Below, one piece after another: positions 25,419 through 34,808 of a stretch of DNA of 51,886 nucleotides (positions within the stretch are counted from its first letter, which is position 1; each line of letters begins with the position of its first letter). Source of the stretch: Lachnospiraceae bacterium (GTDB lineage Bacteria > Bacillota > Clostridia > Lachnospirales > Lachnospiraceae); NCBI GenBank assembly GCA_009774175.1, contig VSNG01000028.1, forward strand, positions 1 to 51,886. The letters run 5' to 3'. A program made the position numbers and the translations under genes. The notes under the pieces were generated by a model. It was not told the origin of the DNA. It did not search any database and saw only the letters and a program-made list of their open reading frames with translations.

Positions 25419-26042
25419 ATGGAGGAACAAATAAAACAGGAGAGCTACAAAAATGTTATCGACCAAGCCCTGAAAACATTTGCAAATATCATTGATGCCA
25501 AGGATAAATATACCAACGGACATTCCATGCGGGTGGCGGTGTATTCTAGGGAACTTGCCAGAAAGCTGGGACTGTCAGAGGAGGAGCAGGAGCGGATTTA
25601 TTATATTGCGATGCTGCATGACATCGGAAAGATAGGCGTGGCGGACGGAATTTTGAATAAACCCGGAAAGCTGACCCCCAAAGAGCAGGAAGTAATCAGA
25701 AACCATCCGCGAATCGGCGGAGAAATCCTGAAAGACTTTACTTCTCTGCCTGGAATCTGCGAAGGAGCCCGTTATCATCACGAGAGATACGACGGGACGG
25801 GTTACAACGAGGGCTTGAAAGGGGAAGAGATTCCGTTTTATGCAAGAATTATCTGTGTGGCGGATTCTTATGACGCCATGGCGGCGGATCGGTGTTACAG
25901 CAGGGGATTAGATGCGGAGACAATTAAAAAAGAGATCAGAAGCAATATGGGGACACAGTTTGATCCTGAGATTGCGGCGGCGATGCTGGAACTGATGGAG
26001 GAGGGAAAGGTGCCGATTTTCGTTGACATTCCCTGTAAATAA
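25419..26042 (+). CDS. Stand-alone HD-GYP phosphodiesterase (GYN variant)
   Basis: A 207-residue protein consisting almost entirely of an HD-GYP domain, the family that degrades cyclic di-GMP (and in some cases related dinucleotides). It shows NGHSMRVA, LHDIGKIG (H67, D68), NHPRIGGEIL and HHERYDGTGYN (H120, H121). The last motif ends in Asn rather than Pro, a small departure from the GYP signature, while the metal-binding residues are intact. The ATG at 25419 is preferred because GGAGG lies five bases upstream. The frame from 25356 is less likely. It opens the signalling cluster that runs to 37139. Confidence 0.88.
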   Translation: MEEQIKQESYKNVIDQALKTFANIIDAKDKYTNGHSMRVAVYSRELARKLGLSEEEQERIYYIAMLHDIGKIGVADGILNKPGKLTPKEQEVIRNHPRIGGEILKDFTSLPGICEGARYHHERYDGTGYNEGLKGEEIPFYARIICVADSYDAMAADRCYSRGLDAETIKKEIRSNMGTQFDPEIAAAMLELMEEGKVPIFVDIPCK

Positions 26043-26164
26043 TTGTATAATTTATTCATTCTTGTCAATGGTATATCGTTTTTGTATGCGGTATATTCGA
26101 TCTGTAAAATTCAGGGAGAAGGAGGGAGCTGATTTGCCGTAAACAGGTGGATCATGCGGAGGAT

Positions 26165-27265
26165 ATGAGCGAAAATGCAACCAGACAGCAGATACTGATT
26201 GTGGACGACGAAGAGGTAAACAGAACGATACTCAGCCTGATGTTTGACGCGGACTATGATATCGTGGAAGCGGCCAACGGAATGGAAGCGATTGAAGCGA
26301 TAGAGAAGTGTGAAAATGAAAATATTGCGTTGATACTGCTCGATGTCATTATGCCGGTTGTGGATGGATTTGGTGTGCTTGACTATATGAAGGAAAAGGA
26401 GCTTCTGGATGAGATTCCGGTCATTCTGATTACCAGCATGACGCCGCAGGAAAGTGAAGAGAAGGCTTACGAGTACGGCATTGCCGATGTGATGCATAAG
26501 CCCTTTGAGTCTAATATCATCAGAAGGCGTGCAAACAATATTATCGAGCTTTATCAGAGCAAGCAGAATCTGGAGATTCGCCTGAAAGAGCGCGAAGCTA
26601 CGATTCGCGAGCAGGAGAAGGCGATTCGTGAGAATAATGAATTCATGATTGACGCGCTGGGTTCCGTGGTGGAGTTTCGGAGCATTGAGACGGGAGACCA
26701 TGTCAAGAGAATCAAGTATCTGACCAGAATCCTGTTAAAGTACCTTGCAAAGTACTTCCCCAAATACGATATGACGCCTGTGAAGATTGACCAGATCGCA
26801 AGAGCTTCCGCGCTTCATGATATCGGAAAAATCGGTATTCCGGATTCCATTTTGTTAAAGCCCGGAAAGCTGACGCCGGAAGAGTTTGAGATTATGAAGA
26901 CGCATACCACGATTGGGTGTGAAATTCTGGAGTCTTTCAAGTCTCCCTATATGGACGAGTTTTACCAGTATTGTTATGAAATATGCCGTCACCATCATGA
27001 GAGAAATGATGGTAAAGGGTATCCGGATCATCTGAAAGGTGACGAGATACCGATCAGCGCGCAGATTGTATCCATTGCCGATGTGTACGAAGCGCTGGTG
27101 AGTGAGAGAGTTTACAAAAGTGCATATAGCAATGCTGAGGCATATGCAATGATCTTGAATGGGGAATGCGGACAGTTTTCGGATGATGTGATAGAATGCT
27201 TTAAGCTCGCTAAAGAGGATTTCTTCAATCTCGTTGAAGTAATCAATATGTTTAATTTCACTTAA
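26165..27265 (+). CDS. Response regulator with HD-GYP output
   Basis: A 366-residue protein: receiver domain (about 8–125, with acidic pair D14–D15, phospho-acceptor D60 in LLDVIMP, and HKPF), a charged coiled-coil linker (about 130–160) and an HD-GYP phosphodiesterase domain (about 165–366) with ALHDIGKIG (H218, D219) and HHERNDGKGYP complete. Phosphorylation would be expected to control hydrolysis of cyclic di-GMP. Start is uncertain: the ATG at 26165 is close behind a GGAGG, while an in-frame GTG at 26147 adds six residues. It probably receives phosphate from the histidine kinase or Hpt protein encoded just downstream. Confidence 0.92.
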   Translation: MSENATRQQILIVDDEEVNRTILSLMFDADYDIVEAANGMEAIEAIEKCENENIALILLDVIMPVVDGFGVLDYMKEKELLDEIPVILITSMTPQESEEKAYEYGIADVMHKPFESNIIRRRANNIIELYQSKQNLEIRLKEREATIREQEKAIRENNEFMIDALGSVVEFRSIETGDHVKRIKYLTRILLKYLAKYFPKYDMTPVKIDQIARASALHDIGKIGIPDSILLKPGKLTPEEFEIMKTHTTIGCEILESFKSPYMDEFYQYCYEICRHHHERNDGKGYPDHLKGDEIPISAQIVSIADVYEALVSERVYKSAYSNAEAYAMILNGECGQFSDDVIECFKLAKEDFFNLVEVINMFNFT

Positions 27266-27282
27266 AGGTGATCAGACGACGA

Positions 27283-27325
27283 AGACTGTAAAACAGAGAT
27301 TCTGTGTTTTGCAGTCTTTTTCTGC
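27283..27325 (+). terminator. Terminator after the REC–HD-GYP gene
   Basis: AGACTG and the following AAAACA pair with TGTTTT and CAGTCT in a long stem with small bulges (27283–27317), followed by a T-rich run to 27322. Confidence 0.75.
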
Positions 27326-27359
27326 GTATAAGCGGAGCGCATCAAACCTGCTGATACGC
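27324..27359 (+). other. Stem-loop before the Hpt gene
   Basis: GCGTAT (27324–27329) pairs with ATACGC (27354–27359), and AGCGG next to it pairs with CCTGCT with a bulge. There is no T-run. It may be a leader structure or operator for the downstream operon. Confidence 0.3.
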
Positions 27360-27396
27360 GTATAGTATAGAAGAGGAAAAGAAAGGACAGAGTGCT

Positions 27397-27777
27397 ATGG
27401 CTATGGACGAAAATTTCAGACGACAGTTGGAGGAAGGCGGCGCGGACGTGGAAGGTACGCTGAAACGTTTTATGGGAAACGACGGAATTTATTTAAAATT
27501 TCTCGGAAAGTTCCCCAATGATCCGAACTATGCAAATCTGGGAATTAATATGGAATCCGCAAACTATGAAGAGGCGTATAAGTGCGCGCATGCATTGAAG
27601 GGCGTGGTGGGAAATCTCGGCCTTACCCCGATTTTTGAGAATGTTTCGGCGCTGGTGGAAGAGCTCAGAAATAAAGCCAATGCCGAGGTGGATGCGGCTC
27701 TTGCAGAGGAGAAGTGGCAGAAGGTCAAAACGGTATATGAGCAGTTTATCGGGATGATCAATGAAAATATTCCGTAA
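27397..27777 (+). CDS. Histidine phosphotransfer (Hpt) protein
   Basis: A 126-residue single-domain protein with the Hpt signature AHALKGVVGNLG. His65 is the likely phosphorylation site. Such proteins relay phosphate between a kinase and response regulators. An alpha-helical bundle is expected throughout, and no other domain is present. The histidine kinase gene starts 10 bases after its stop, so the two are co-translated. Likely receivers are the REC–HD-GYP proteins encoded on either side. Being separate from the kinase allows phosphate to be shared among several regulators. Confidence 0.9.
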   Translation: MAMDENFRRQLEEGGADVEGTLKRFMGNDGIYLKFLGKFPNDPNYANLGINMESANYEEAYKCAHALKGVVGNLGLTPIFENVSALVEELRNKANAEVDAALAEEKWQKVKTVYEQFIGMINENIP

Positions 27778-27787
27778 GGAGGCCAGT

Positions 27788-29239
27788 ATGGAATTTGAAT
27801 GGTTAAATTCCCGGATCGCGGACGAGACGGTGGAGCTTGTGCTCCTTTTCAACGAGGAAGGGAGCATTCTTTATGGAAATCAGACGGCGGCCGCAAGGCT
27901 TGAATATGACAGGGATAAACTGACAAGGTGCAGCATGTCACAGATTTTCAGGCAGGATTTCCCCAATTCTTCGGACGGATTTATTACTTTCGTAAAAAAG
28001 AGCATGAAGAACGTCAAGGAAATGACGATGTATCGAAGCAATAATTCCTGCTTCTCTGTTAACGTCCGCATTTTTCCGCAGGATGGGATGGATGCGTACC
28101 TGCTTCTGGCGGAGGATATTTCCGCGCAGAAAAATATGAATATGAGAATCCGGGAGTTAAAGGAGAAGGAAAGCGAGAACAACCGTGCCAGAAATGAATT
28201 TACCGCCAATGTGACCCATGAGCTCCGCACTCCTGTCAACGGGATTAAAGGACATGTGATGGAGCTTGTGGAGGAGGTAACGGATCCCGACCAGAAAAAG
28301 ACGCTTGATATCGTTTTAAGCTGCTGTGACAATATGCTGACAATCATCAATGATATTCTTGACTTTGCCAAGCTGGAATCCGGCAAATTTGTGATAGATG
28401 AAAAACCCTTTGACTTTCAGGAGATGATGGATAAGGTGGTTGCCACCCACAGCGCTGTGGTCAATAAAAAGGAACTGCACATGAGCGTGGATATCGACGA
28501 GAAGATTCCGCACAAGCTCATTGGCGACGAGCTGCGTCTCGTGCAGATTCTGAATAACCTGCTGTCAAATGCCATCAAGTTTACCATGGTGGGCTATGTC
28601 AATCTGGTGGTCGGCATGACCAGACAGGTGAACGACGAGGTGGAGCTGTTTTTCATGGTAAGGGACAGCGGCATCGGCATTTCCCAGAATGAGCAGGACA
28701 GACTGTTCCAGAGTTTCAGTCAGGTGGACGCTTCCATTACCAGACGGTTTGGGGGAACGGGACTTGGGCTTGCCATCACGAAGCAGCTGGTGGAGCTGAT
28801 GCAAGGCGACATCCATGTGCAGAGCGAGAAGGGAAAGGGGAGCACATTTTCTTTCTCCGTGAAATTAAAGAGCGAACAGATTCTTGACGATAAGCAGAGC
28901 CAGGTCTATGTAAACTGGTCTGAATACATGAAAGAGCAGGCGGATCAGAATGTGGACAGCCTGATGCAGTTTGGCGAGGCGGAGAACCGGGAAGAATTAA
29001 AGAAGCGGATGGATAAGCTGGTGCTTTCCATTGAGATGGGAGCGTGGGATAAGGCGGAGCTTCTTGCCTCCACCTTAAAAACACTCATCGAGTCGTCGGG
29101 AGACGACGATCTCAAGCGCCAGGAGCTGCGAATGGAAATGGCCATCAGAAAGTCCAATTACGAGAAGAGCATGGACATGTACGGCAGGCTTAAGGATGCG
29201 ATTACGGAGCGGGTCGGAGACCTGTGGGAGTCAGAATAG
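27788..29239 (+). CDS. PAS-domain histidine kinase
   Basis: A 483-residue kinase with no membrane segment, so probably cytosolic. A PAS-like sensor (about 10–112) precedes a coiled-coil and the dimerisation/H-box NVTHELRTPVNG with His144. The ATPase domain (about 250–375) contains NLLSNAIKF, DSGIGIS and GGTGLGLAI, all intact. A 100-residue C-terminal helical tail follows (about 385–483), with no receiver domain, of unknown role. The ATG at 27788 has a perfect AAGGAGG upstream. The earlier frame at 27761 overlaps the Hpt gene. Signal sensed is unknown. Adjacent Hpt and REC–HD genes suggest a phosphorelay. Confidence 0.92.
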   Translation: MEFEWLNSRIADETVELVLLFNEEGSILYGNQTAAARLEYDRDKLTRCSMSQIFRQDFPNSSDGFITFVKKSMKNVKEMTMYRSNNSCFSVNVRIFPQDGMDAYLLLAEDISAQKNMNMRIRELKEKESENNRARNEFTANVTHELRTPVNGIKGHVMELVEEVTDPDQKKTLDIVLSCCDNMLTIINDILDFAKLESGKFVIDEKPFDFQEMMDKVVATHSAVVNKKELHMSVDIDEKIPHKLIGDELRLVQILNNLLSNAIKFTMVGYVNLVVGMTRQVNDEVELFFMVRDSGIGISQNEQDRLFQSFSQVDASITRRFGGTGLGLAITKQLVELMQGDIHVQSEKGKGSTFSFSVKLKSEQILDDKQSQVYVNWSEYMKEQADQNVDSLMQFGEAENREELKKRMDKLVLSIEMGAWDKAELLASTLKTLIESSGDDDLKRQELRMEMAIRKSNYEKSMDMYGRLKDAITERVGDLWESE

Positions 29240-29252
29240 AAGGAGGGAAGCG

Positions 29253-30311
29253 ATGGAGACAGAAAACAGCAGAAAAAACGCGCCTACCATTCTGATTGTA
29301 GATGATATCAGTGTGAATGTGACAATTCTTGAAAACATTCTTACGCATGAAGGGTATGAGGCAATGACGGCCCTGAGCGTGCAGGAGGCTCTGGGCCTTA
29401 TGAAGCAGACGCGGCCGGATCTCATTCTGTCTGATTTGTCCATGCCGGAAATAGACGGGCTGGAATTTTGCAGAATGTTAAAGAACGATCAGGCTACCAG
29501 AGACATTCCCTTTATCTTTATTACAGTGCTTAATACGAGCAAGGAGAAGGAGGAGGCTTTCACGGCGGGTGCGGTGGACTTTATACCAAAGCCTTTTGAC
29601 AATGTGGAGGTTCTCATGCGGGTGAGCAACCATTTGAACAGTTACCGCCTGCAGCAGGAAATGTCGGATTATAACCGCATGATGCACAAGCTTGTGGAAG
29701 ATCAGAAAAACCAGATAGAGAAGGAACATACCAATGTGTTACGGGCGCTCTCGCGGATTGTGAAAAAACTGGATCCCGAGGGAGGAAAGCACCGCAGCAA
29801 TGTGGGATATAACTGTAATCTGCTTGCACAGGGACTGCAGTTTTCGCCGGCCTATGAGGATGAGATTACGGACGAGTTCGTGGAGGCCATCGGTGTTGCG
29901 GCAAGACTTCATGATATTGGACGCTTTCTTGTGCAGGAGGAAAATTCTGACAGAGAAAGCATGGAATATATCAAAAAGTGCGCGGAGGAAGGCAGCAGCG
30001 TGATAGAGGAGTTCGGTGCGGATCAGGAGCACAGGGGCGCGCTGGAAATGACAAGGTGCATTGCCAGATATCACCATGCCCATTGGGACGGTTCCGGCTA
30101 TCCGCAGGTTCAGGGCAGACAAATCCCGCTGGAAGCGCGGATTGCGGCTGTGGCCAATGATTTTGACGAAATGACGGCGCCGAAACGGGAGGGAACGGCT
30201 CTTACACCTGAAGAAGGACAGAAGAGAATCAAGGAAATGAGCGGTATTTACTATGACCCTGATGTTGTGGAAGTTTTTGACAAGCTGCACAGTCGCATGA
30301 GAACAAATTGA
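29253..30311 (+). CDS. Response regulator with degenerate HD-GYP-like output
   Basis: A 352-residue protein: receiver domain (about 12–128, D17–D18, phospho-acceptor D61 in LSDLSMP, KPF), helical linker and an HD domain (about 160–345) with LHDIGRF (H220, D221) and HHAHWDGSGYP. The usual glutamate of HHExxDGxGYP is replaced by alanine here, so one metal ligand may be missing and enzymatic activity is uncertain. It may instead act as a regulatory or binding module. AAGGAGGGAAG precedes the ATG at 29253, 13 bases after the kinase stop, so it is in the same operon. Partner to the kinase and Hpt protein upstream. Confidence 0.9.
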   Translation: METENSRKNAPTILIVDDISVNVTILENILTHEGYEAMTALSVQEALGLMKQTRPDLILSDLSMPEIDGLEFCRMLKNDQATRDIPFIFITVLNTSKEKEEAFTAGAVDFIPKPFDNVEVLMRVSNHLNSYRLQQEMSDYNRMMHKLVEDQKNQIEKEHTNVLRALSRIVKKLDPEGGKHRSNVGYNCNLLAQGLQFSPAYEDEITDEFVEAIGVAARLHDIGRFLVQEENSDRESMEYIKKCAEEGSSVIEEFGADQEHRGALEMTRCIARYHHAHWDGSGYPQVQGRQIPLEARIAAVANDFDEMTAPKREGTALTPEEGQKRIKEMSGIYYDPDVVEVFDKLHSRMRTN

Positions 30312-30366
30312 CTTTTAAGGAATTGTGTGATTTAATAAAAGGTGGTAATGTGGGGAGGCAAAAGAA

Positions 30367-31170
30367 GTGATTACCGACAGCGAATTTCTACGGATAGTTA
30401 CCTATGTAAAGAAGAATTTCGGCATTGATCTGAGCCAGAAGAGAGTCCTGGTGGGCGGACGGCTGGAAAATTATCTGGTTCGTAACGGCTACGCTAATTA
30501 TAATGAATTTATGGAGAAAGTGGAAAAGAATCCAAAGGGCGGCGAAGCGACCGACCTGATCAATATTCTGACCACGAACCATACATATTTTATGCGTGAG
30601 GCGGAGCATTTCGAATTTATGAAAAATGTAGCGCTTCCTTGGGCGAAATCCGCGGCCATGGGTACGAAGGATCTCAGAGTCTGGTGCGGCGCTTCCTCTA
30701 CGGGGGAAGAACCCTACACGCTGGCGATGATTATCAATGATTTTTTTGGTGTGGAACATGCTGCCTGGGATACGAGGCTTCTGGCCACGGACATTTCTAT
30801 GAAAGTTTTAAGTCATGCATCCAAGGGCGTATATTTACAGGAGGATGTGGATCCGCTGCCGGTGAACTGGAAGCGGCGGTACTTTAAACAGATCAGCCCG
30901 GAGGAATTTCGGGTGAAGGAGGAATTGAAAAAGGAGGTCATTTTCAGACAGTTTAATCTGATGGACCCCATTACATTCAAGAAAAGATTTCACATCGTAT
31001 TTTTGCGAAATGTGATGATCTATTTTCAGGATGACATTAAATACCCGCTTATCCAGAGAATATATGACCACATGGAACCGGGCGGCTATCTCTTTATCGG
31101 GTTGACGGAGAGACTGGATCGTCAGATGGTGAAATTTAATTATGTTCAACCATCAATATACAGGAAATAG
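30367..31170 (+). CDS. cheR: Chemotaxis protein methyltransferase CheR
   Basis: A 267-residue enzyme that methylates glutamates of chemoreceptors with S-adenosylmethionine, part of sensory adaptation. The N-terminal helical domain (about 1–70, with LINILTTNHTYFMRE) is followed by the Rossmann methyltransferase domain with VWCGASSTGEEPYTLAM (about 99–115), LLATDIS and FLRNVMIYF. The start is a GTG at 30367, with GGGAGG about 8 bases upstream. The family is complete. It leads directly into cheB after 11 bases, and the chemoreceptor in the same cluster is the likely substrate. Confidence 0.95.
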   Translation: MITDSEFLRIVTYVKKNFGIDLSQKRVLVGGRLENYLVRNGYANYNEFMEKVEKNPKGGEATDLINILTTNHTYFMREAEHFEFMKNVALPWAKSAAMGTKDLRVWCGASSTGEEPYTLAMIINDFFGVEHAAWDTRLLATDISMKVLSHASKGVYLQEDVDPLPVNWKRRYFKQISPEEFRVKEELKKEVIFRQFNLMDPITFKKRFHIVFLRNVMIYFQDDIKYPLIQRIYDHMEPGGYLFIGLTERLDRQMVKFNYVQPSIYRK

Positions 31171-31181
31171 GAGAGCAGGAC

Positions 31182-32207
31182 ATGAGACCGATTAGAGTAT
31201 TGGTTGTGGACGATTCCCTGATGTTCCGCAAGCTGTTGGTGCAGGGATTGAACGCAGACCCTAACATCGAGGTTGTGGCGGATGTGGAGGATGTTTATGC
31301 AGCGCGGGATGCGATCCTCAAGTTTAAGCCTGATGTCATGACGCTGGACGTAGAGATGCCGAAGATGAACGGCATCGAATTTTTGAAGCGGCTGATGCCC
31401 CAGTATCCGCTTCCGGTAGTTATGATCAGTTCGCTGAATAATAAGGTGTTTGATGCGCTTGAGGCAGGCGCTGTAGATTTTGTCAACAAACCGTCCAATC
31501 TGACAAGGGATCAACTGAATGATTTCCTGAGTCAGGAGCTGGCTGCAAAGGTAAAGATTGCTTCCACCGCAAAAGTAGGGAAATTAAAGCGGGTGGATAC
31601 GACGGCTGTTATGAGTCATATCAGTCCGGCGGGAGGCAGGGACCGTATTGTTGCAATCGGCGCTTCCACGGGAGGTACCGAGGCGATTTTTGAGGTAGTC
31701 AAGGGATTTAAGAGAGACATTCCCGGCGTGGTGATTGTACAGCATATGCCGCCCGGTTTTACACAGATGTATGCAGAGCGTCTGAATAATCAATGTGAAG
31801 TGGCTGTGAAGGAAGCCCAGACGGGAGACCGGGTTATGCAGGGACAGGTGCTGATTGCACCGGGTGACCGGCAGATGCGCCTTGTTAAAGTAGGGGATTC
31901 CTATCAGGTAGAGTGCCGGGGCACAGAGAAGGTAAGCGGGCACTGTCCTTCCGTGGACGTTCTGTTCAGTTCGGTTGCGAAGGCCGCCGGAAATAAGGCG
32001 GTGGGTGTGATTCTGACGGGCATGGGCTCTGACGGCGCGAAAGGACTTTTGGAAATGCGCAACGCCGGCGCACTGACCGTGGGACAGGACGAGGCGACCT
32101 GCGTCGTTTACGGCATGCCAAAGGTTGCTTTTGATATCGGAGCGGTGCAGCAGCAGGCTCCAATTACGGCAATTGCAGGAAAAGTATATAACCTGTTGAG
32201 CAAATAA
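31182..32207 (+). CDS. cheB: Chemotaxis response regulator and methylesterase CheB
   Basis: A 341-residue protein with a receiver domain (about 4–125, phospho-acceptor D56 in TLDVEMP) and a C-terminal methylesterase domain (about 150–340) with the catalytic triad visible as S162 (GASTGG), H188 (QHMPPGF) and D284 (GMGSDG). It removes methyl groups from chemoreceptors, or deamidates them, when phosphorylated by CheA. All residues needed are intact. Spacing to cheR (11 bases) and the following response regulator gene supports a single operon. Confidence 0.95.
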   Translation: MRPIRVLVVDDSLMFRKLLVQGLNADPNIEVVADVEDVYAARDAILKFKPDVMTLDVEMPKMNGIEFLKRLMPQYPLPVVMISSLNNKVFDALEAGAVDFVNKPSNLTRDQLNDFLSQELAAKVKIASTAKVGKLKRVDTTAVMSHISPAGGRDRIVAIGASTGGTEAIFEVVKGFKRDIPGVVIVQHMPPGFTQMYAERLNNQCEVAVKEAQTGDRVMQGQVLIAPGDRQMRLVKVGDSYQVECRGTEKVSGHCPSVDVLFSSVAKAAGNKAVGVILTGMGSDGAKGLLEMRNAGALTVGQDEATCVVYGMPKVAFDIGAVQQQAPITAIAGKVYNLLSK

Positions 32208-32252
32208 ATAGCATTAATATTTATTATTATAGAAGAAAGGAGCTGAGCGCAT

Positions 32253-32645
32253 ATGAAGATTTTGTTGGCTGAGGATGACTTCGCCAGTCGTAAGTTTATG
32301 GATAAGCAGCTGTCACGTTATGGAGAATGCGATGTGATGGTGGATGGCGAAGAGGCTGTGGATGCCTTTATGATGGCGCTGGAGGACGGAGAACCTTACG
32401 ATCTGGCATGTCTGGATGTGATGATGCCTGTTATGGATGGGTATCAGGTGCTGAAGGCGATCCGCGACATCGAGGCGCAGAAGGGCATTCCCAAGAGTAA
32501 GCGTGTCAAAGTCATTATGACGACGGCGCTTAACGACGAACGTAATGTCAAGATGGCGTTCGAGCTTGGATGCGAAGCCTATGCCGGGAAACCGATAGAT
32601 GTGGAGAAGTTTGAAAAGGTATTAAATAAGCTGGGGCTGATTTAG
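32253..32645 (+). CDS. Single-domain response regulator, CheY-like
   Basis: A 130-residue protein that is only a receiver domain: acidic patch E7–D8–D9, phospho-acceptor D55 (CLDVMMP), the conserved Thr of MTTA and Lys of GKP. It is the expected phosphate acceptor for CheA, but the output partner is unknown because no motor gene is near. A gap of 45 bases after cheB and a good AAAGGAG site precede it. Its sequence resembles receiver proteins in many signalling systems, so the symbol cheY is withheld. Confidence 0.9.
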   Translation: MKILLAEDDFASRKFMDKQLSRYGECDVMVDGEEAVDAFMMALEDGEPYDLACLDVMMPVMDGYQVLKAIRDIEAQKGIPKSKRVKVIMTTALNDERNVKMAFELGCEAYAGKPIDVEKFEKVLNKLGLI

Positions 32646-32669
32646 AAATCCTTAAGATTAGGAGGAAGT

Positions 32670-34805
32670 ATGGCAGAAGAATTCAACACAGACAGTATGC
32701 TTGACATGTTTTTGTACGAGAGTGGACAGCTTTTGGAAAAACTGGAAGGCATAATATTGGAAAAACAGGATGCTGACTGCTTCGATGATGCCGATATTAA
32801 TGAAATTTTCCGCGTCATGCACACCATAAAAGGCTCCTCAGGCGTATTGATGTATGAAAACATCACGAAAGTAACCCATAAACTGGAAGATGTATTTTAT
32901 TACCTGAGAGAATCCCATCCGGATGACGTACCCCATATGGAACTGGTGGAGAAAGTACTTGCAGTATCGGATTTCGTGACGGGAGAGCTTGACAAACTTA
33001 AGAGCGGAGAAACTCCCGATGGCGATGAAAAACAGCTGGTGGAGGATCTGGATGAGTTTCTTAGCCGTCTGAAGGGCGAGATCAAGAAGCAGGGCATTGA
33101 GATGCCGCAGGCGAACAGACATGTGGAGCCGACACAGTTCTACATTACGCCCGTGGCAGGAGACGACAGTCATTTTTATCGGATTTCGATTCATTATCGA
33201 AGCGATACGCAGATGAGTAATTTAAGAGCGTATTCTGCTACCTATGCATTGAAAGAGGTGGCGGAGGATCTGCTTTATACGCCGGATGATATTCTATCCA
33301 ATGAAGCCAGCGCCGATGTAATTGTGGCAGAGGGCTTTCATATGCTGCTCCAGACAAAGAGCTCCAAGGAGGAAGTTATCGCCTTGATTGACAGCTCGGA
33401 GGCGGAGGAGATCAATTTCGACGAACTCACGAAGGAAGAGTACGGGAACGCGCTCGGGGAGTTTGGCAGAGAGGAAGCCGTGCACGTAGCGCAGCCTGCG
33501 GCCGAAGCGTCAAAGGCGGACGACAAGGGTGCAAAGAAGGAAGGGCCCAAGCCGGGCGACTATGTGGTTAAGACCAAGGAAGCCGGCAAGGGTAAGACGC
33601 TTGCCAAAAATCAGCCGAAACAGCAGAGCATCATCAGCGTAAATGTGGAAAAGATGGATGCGCTGATGGATTTGATCGGTGAGCTGGTAATTGCGGAAGC
33701 GGTTGTTTTGCAGAATCCGGATCTGAAAGTGCCGGGACTGGAGCTTTCCAATTTCCAAAAGGCTTCCGGACAGCTTTCCAAGATTACCACTGAGCTGCAG
33801 GAGGTTATCATGTCGATGCGCATGATGCCGCTGACCAACGTATTCCAGAAGATGCGAAGAATTGTTTTCGACGTGTCCAGAAAGCTGGGCAAGGATATTG
33901 AACTGGAAGTGATCGGTGAGAACACGGAAGTGGATAAAAATATTATCGAGCACATTACCGACCCGCTGATGCACCTTGTAAGAAATTCGGTAGATCACGG
34001 TATCGAGGAGAATGCGGAGGATCGTATCGCGGTCGGCAAGCCGGCGAAGGGTAAGATCACGCTGGAGGCGAAGAACGAGGGCGGTAAAGTTTATATCAGC
34101 GTCAAGGACGACGGCAAGGGCTTAAATAAAGATAAATTATATCAGAAGGCTCTGGAGAAGGGTGTAATTGAAAACAAGCCGATGAGCGAGTTTACGGATA
34201 AGGAAATTTTCCGATTTATTACGTTGCCGGGCTTTTCCACCAAAGAGGAGGTTACGGAGTATTCCGGCAGAGGCGTCGGCATGGACGTAGTGGTCAAGAA
34301 TATTCAGACCATCAGCGGAAGACTCGATATCTCCAGCGTGGAATTTGAAGGGTCGGAGATGACACTGGTGATACCGCTGACTTTGGCGATTATCAACGGT
34401 ATCGTGGTGCAGGTAGGTAATTCCCCGTTTGTGATTGAGACGGCGTCGATTAAGGAATTTGTGAGAGTGGGAGAAGATTCACTCATTCATGAGCCGAGCG
34501 GCGAGGAATACATTGTATTAAGGGGAGAGTGTTATCCCTTTATCCGCCTGAATGAAAAGTATGATCTGCCCGATTCCATAAATAAGATTGAAGAAGGAAT
34601 CATTGTTGTGTTAGAGCATGAAGGCAGTCAGGTATGTGTTCTGATTGACAAGCTGCTGCAGGAACAGGAGATTGTGGTCAAGCCGATTCCGTCCTACGTA
34701 AGAAAGGTCAAGGGTCTTTCGGGGTGTACGCAGCTTGGCGACGGAAGCATTGCGCTGATCCTGGATATCGCCGGGTTGCTGATGCACGACGGAGAAAGGA
34801 GATAG
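32670..34805 (+). CDS. cheA: Chemotaxis histidine kinase CheA
   Basis: A 711-residue kinase with the standard order: P1 Hpt domain with H51 in RVMHTIKGSSG, a P2-like response-regulator-binding region (about 150–260), an acidic/Lys-rich linker, P3 dimerisation (about 315–380), P4 ATPase with HLVRNSVDHGIE and GRGVGMDVV (about 380–580) and a C-terminal P5 CheW-like domain (about 585–711). It phosphorylates CheY-like and CheB proteins in response to receptor state. It is slightly longer than the E. coli protein (654) but fits Firmicute CheA. It follows the CheY-like gene by 24 bases and precedes cheW by 3. Confidence 0.96.
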   Translation: MAEEFNTDSMLDMFLYESGQLLEKLEGIILEKQDADCFDDADINEIFRVMHTIKGSSGVLMYENITKVTHKLEDVFYYLRESHPDDVPHMELVEKVLAVSDFVTGELDKLKSGETPDGDEKQLVEDLDEFLSRLKGEIKKQGIEMPQANRHVEPTQFYITPVAGDDSHFYRISIHYRSDTQMSNLRAYSATYALKEVAEDLLYTPDDILSNEASADVIVAEGFHMLLQTKSSKEEVIALIDSSEAEEINFDELTKEEYGNALGEFGREEAVHVAQPAAEASKADDKGAKKEGPKPGDYVVKTKEAGKGKTLAKNQPKQQSIISVNVEKMDALMDLIGELVIAEAVVLQNPDLKVPGLELSNFQKASGQLSKITTELQEVIMSMRMMPLTNVFQKMRRIVFDVSRKLGKDIELEVIGENTEVDKNIIEHITDPLMHLVRNSVDHGIEENAEDRIAVGKPAKGKITLEAKNEGGKVYISVKDDGKGLNKDKLYQKALEKGVIENKPMSEFTDKEIFRFITLPGFSTKEEVTEYSGRGVGMDVVVKNIQTISGRLDISSVEFEGSEMTLVIPLTLAIINGIVVQVGNSPFVIETASIKEFVRVGEDSLIHEPSGEEYIVLRGECYPFIRLNEKYDLPDSINKIEEGIIVVLEHEGSQVCVLIDKLLQEQEIVVKPIPSYVRKVKGLSGCTQLGDGSIALILDIAGLLMHDGERR

Positions 34806-34808
34806 TAC

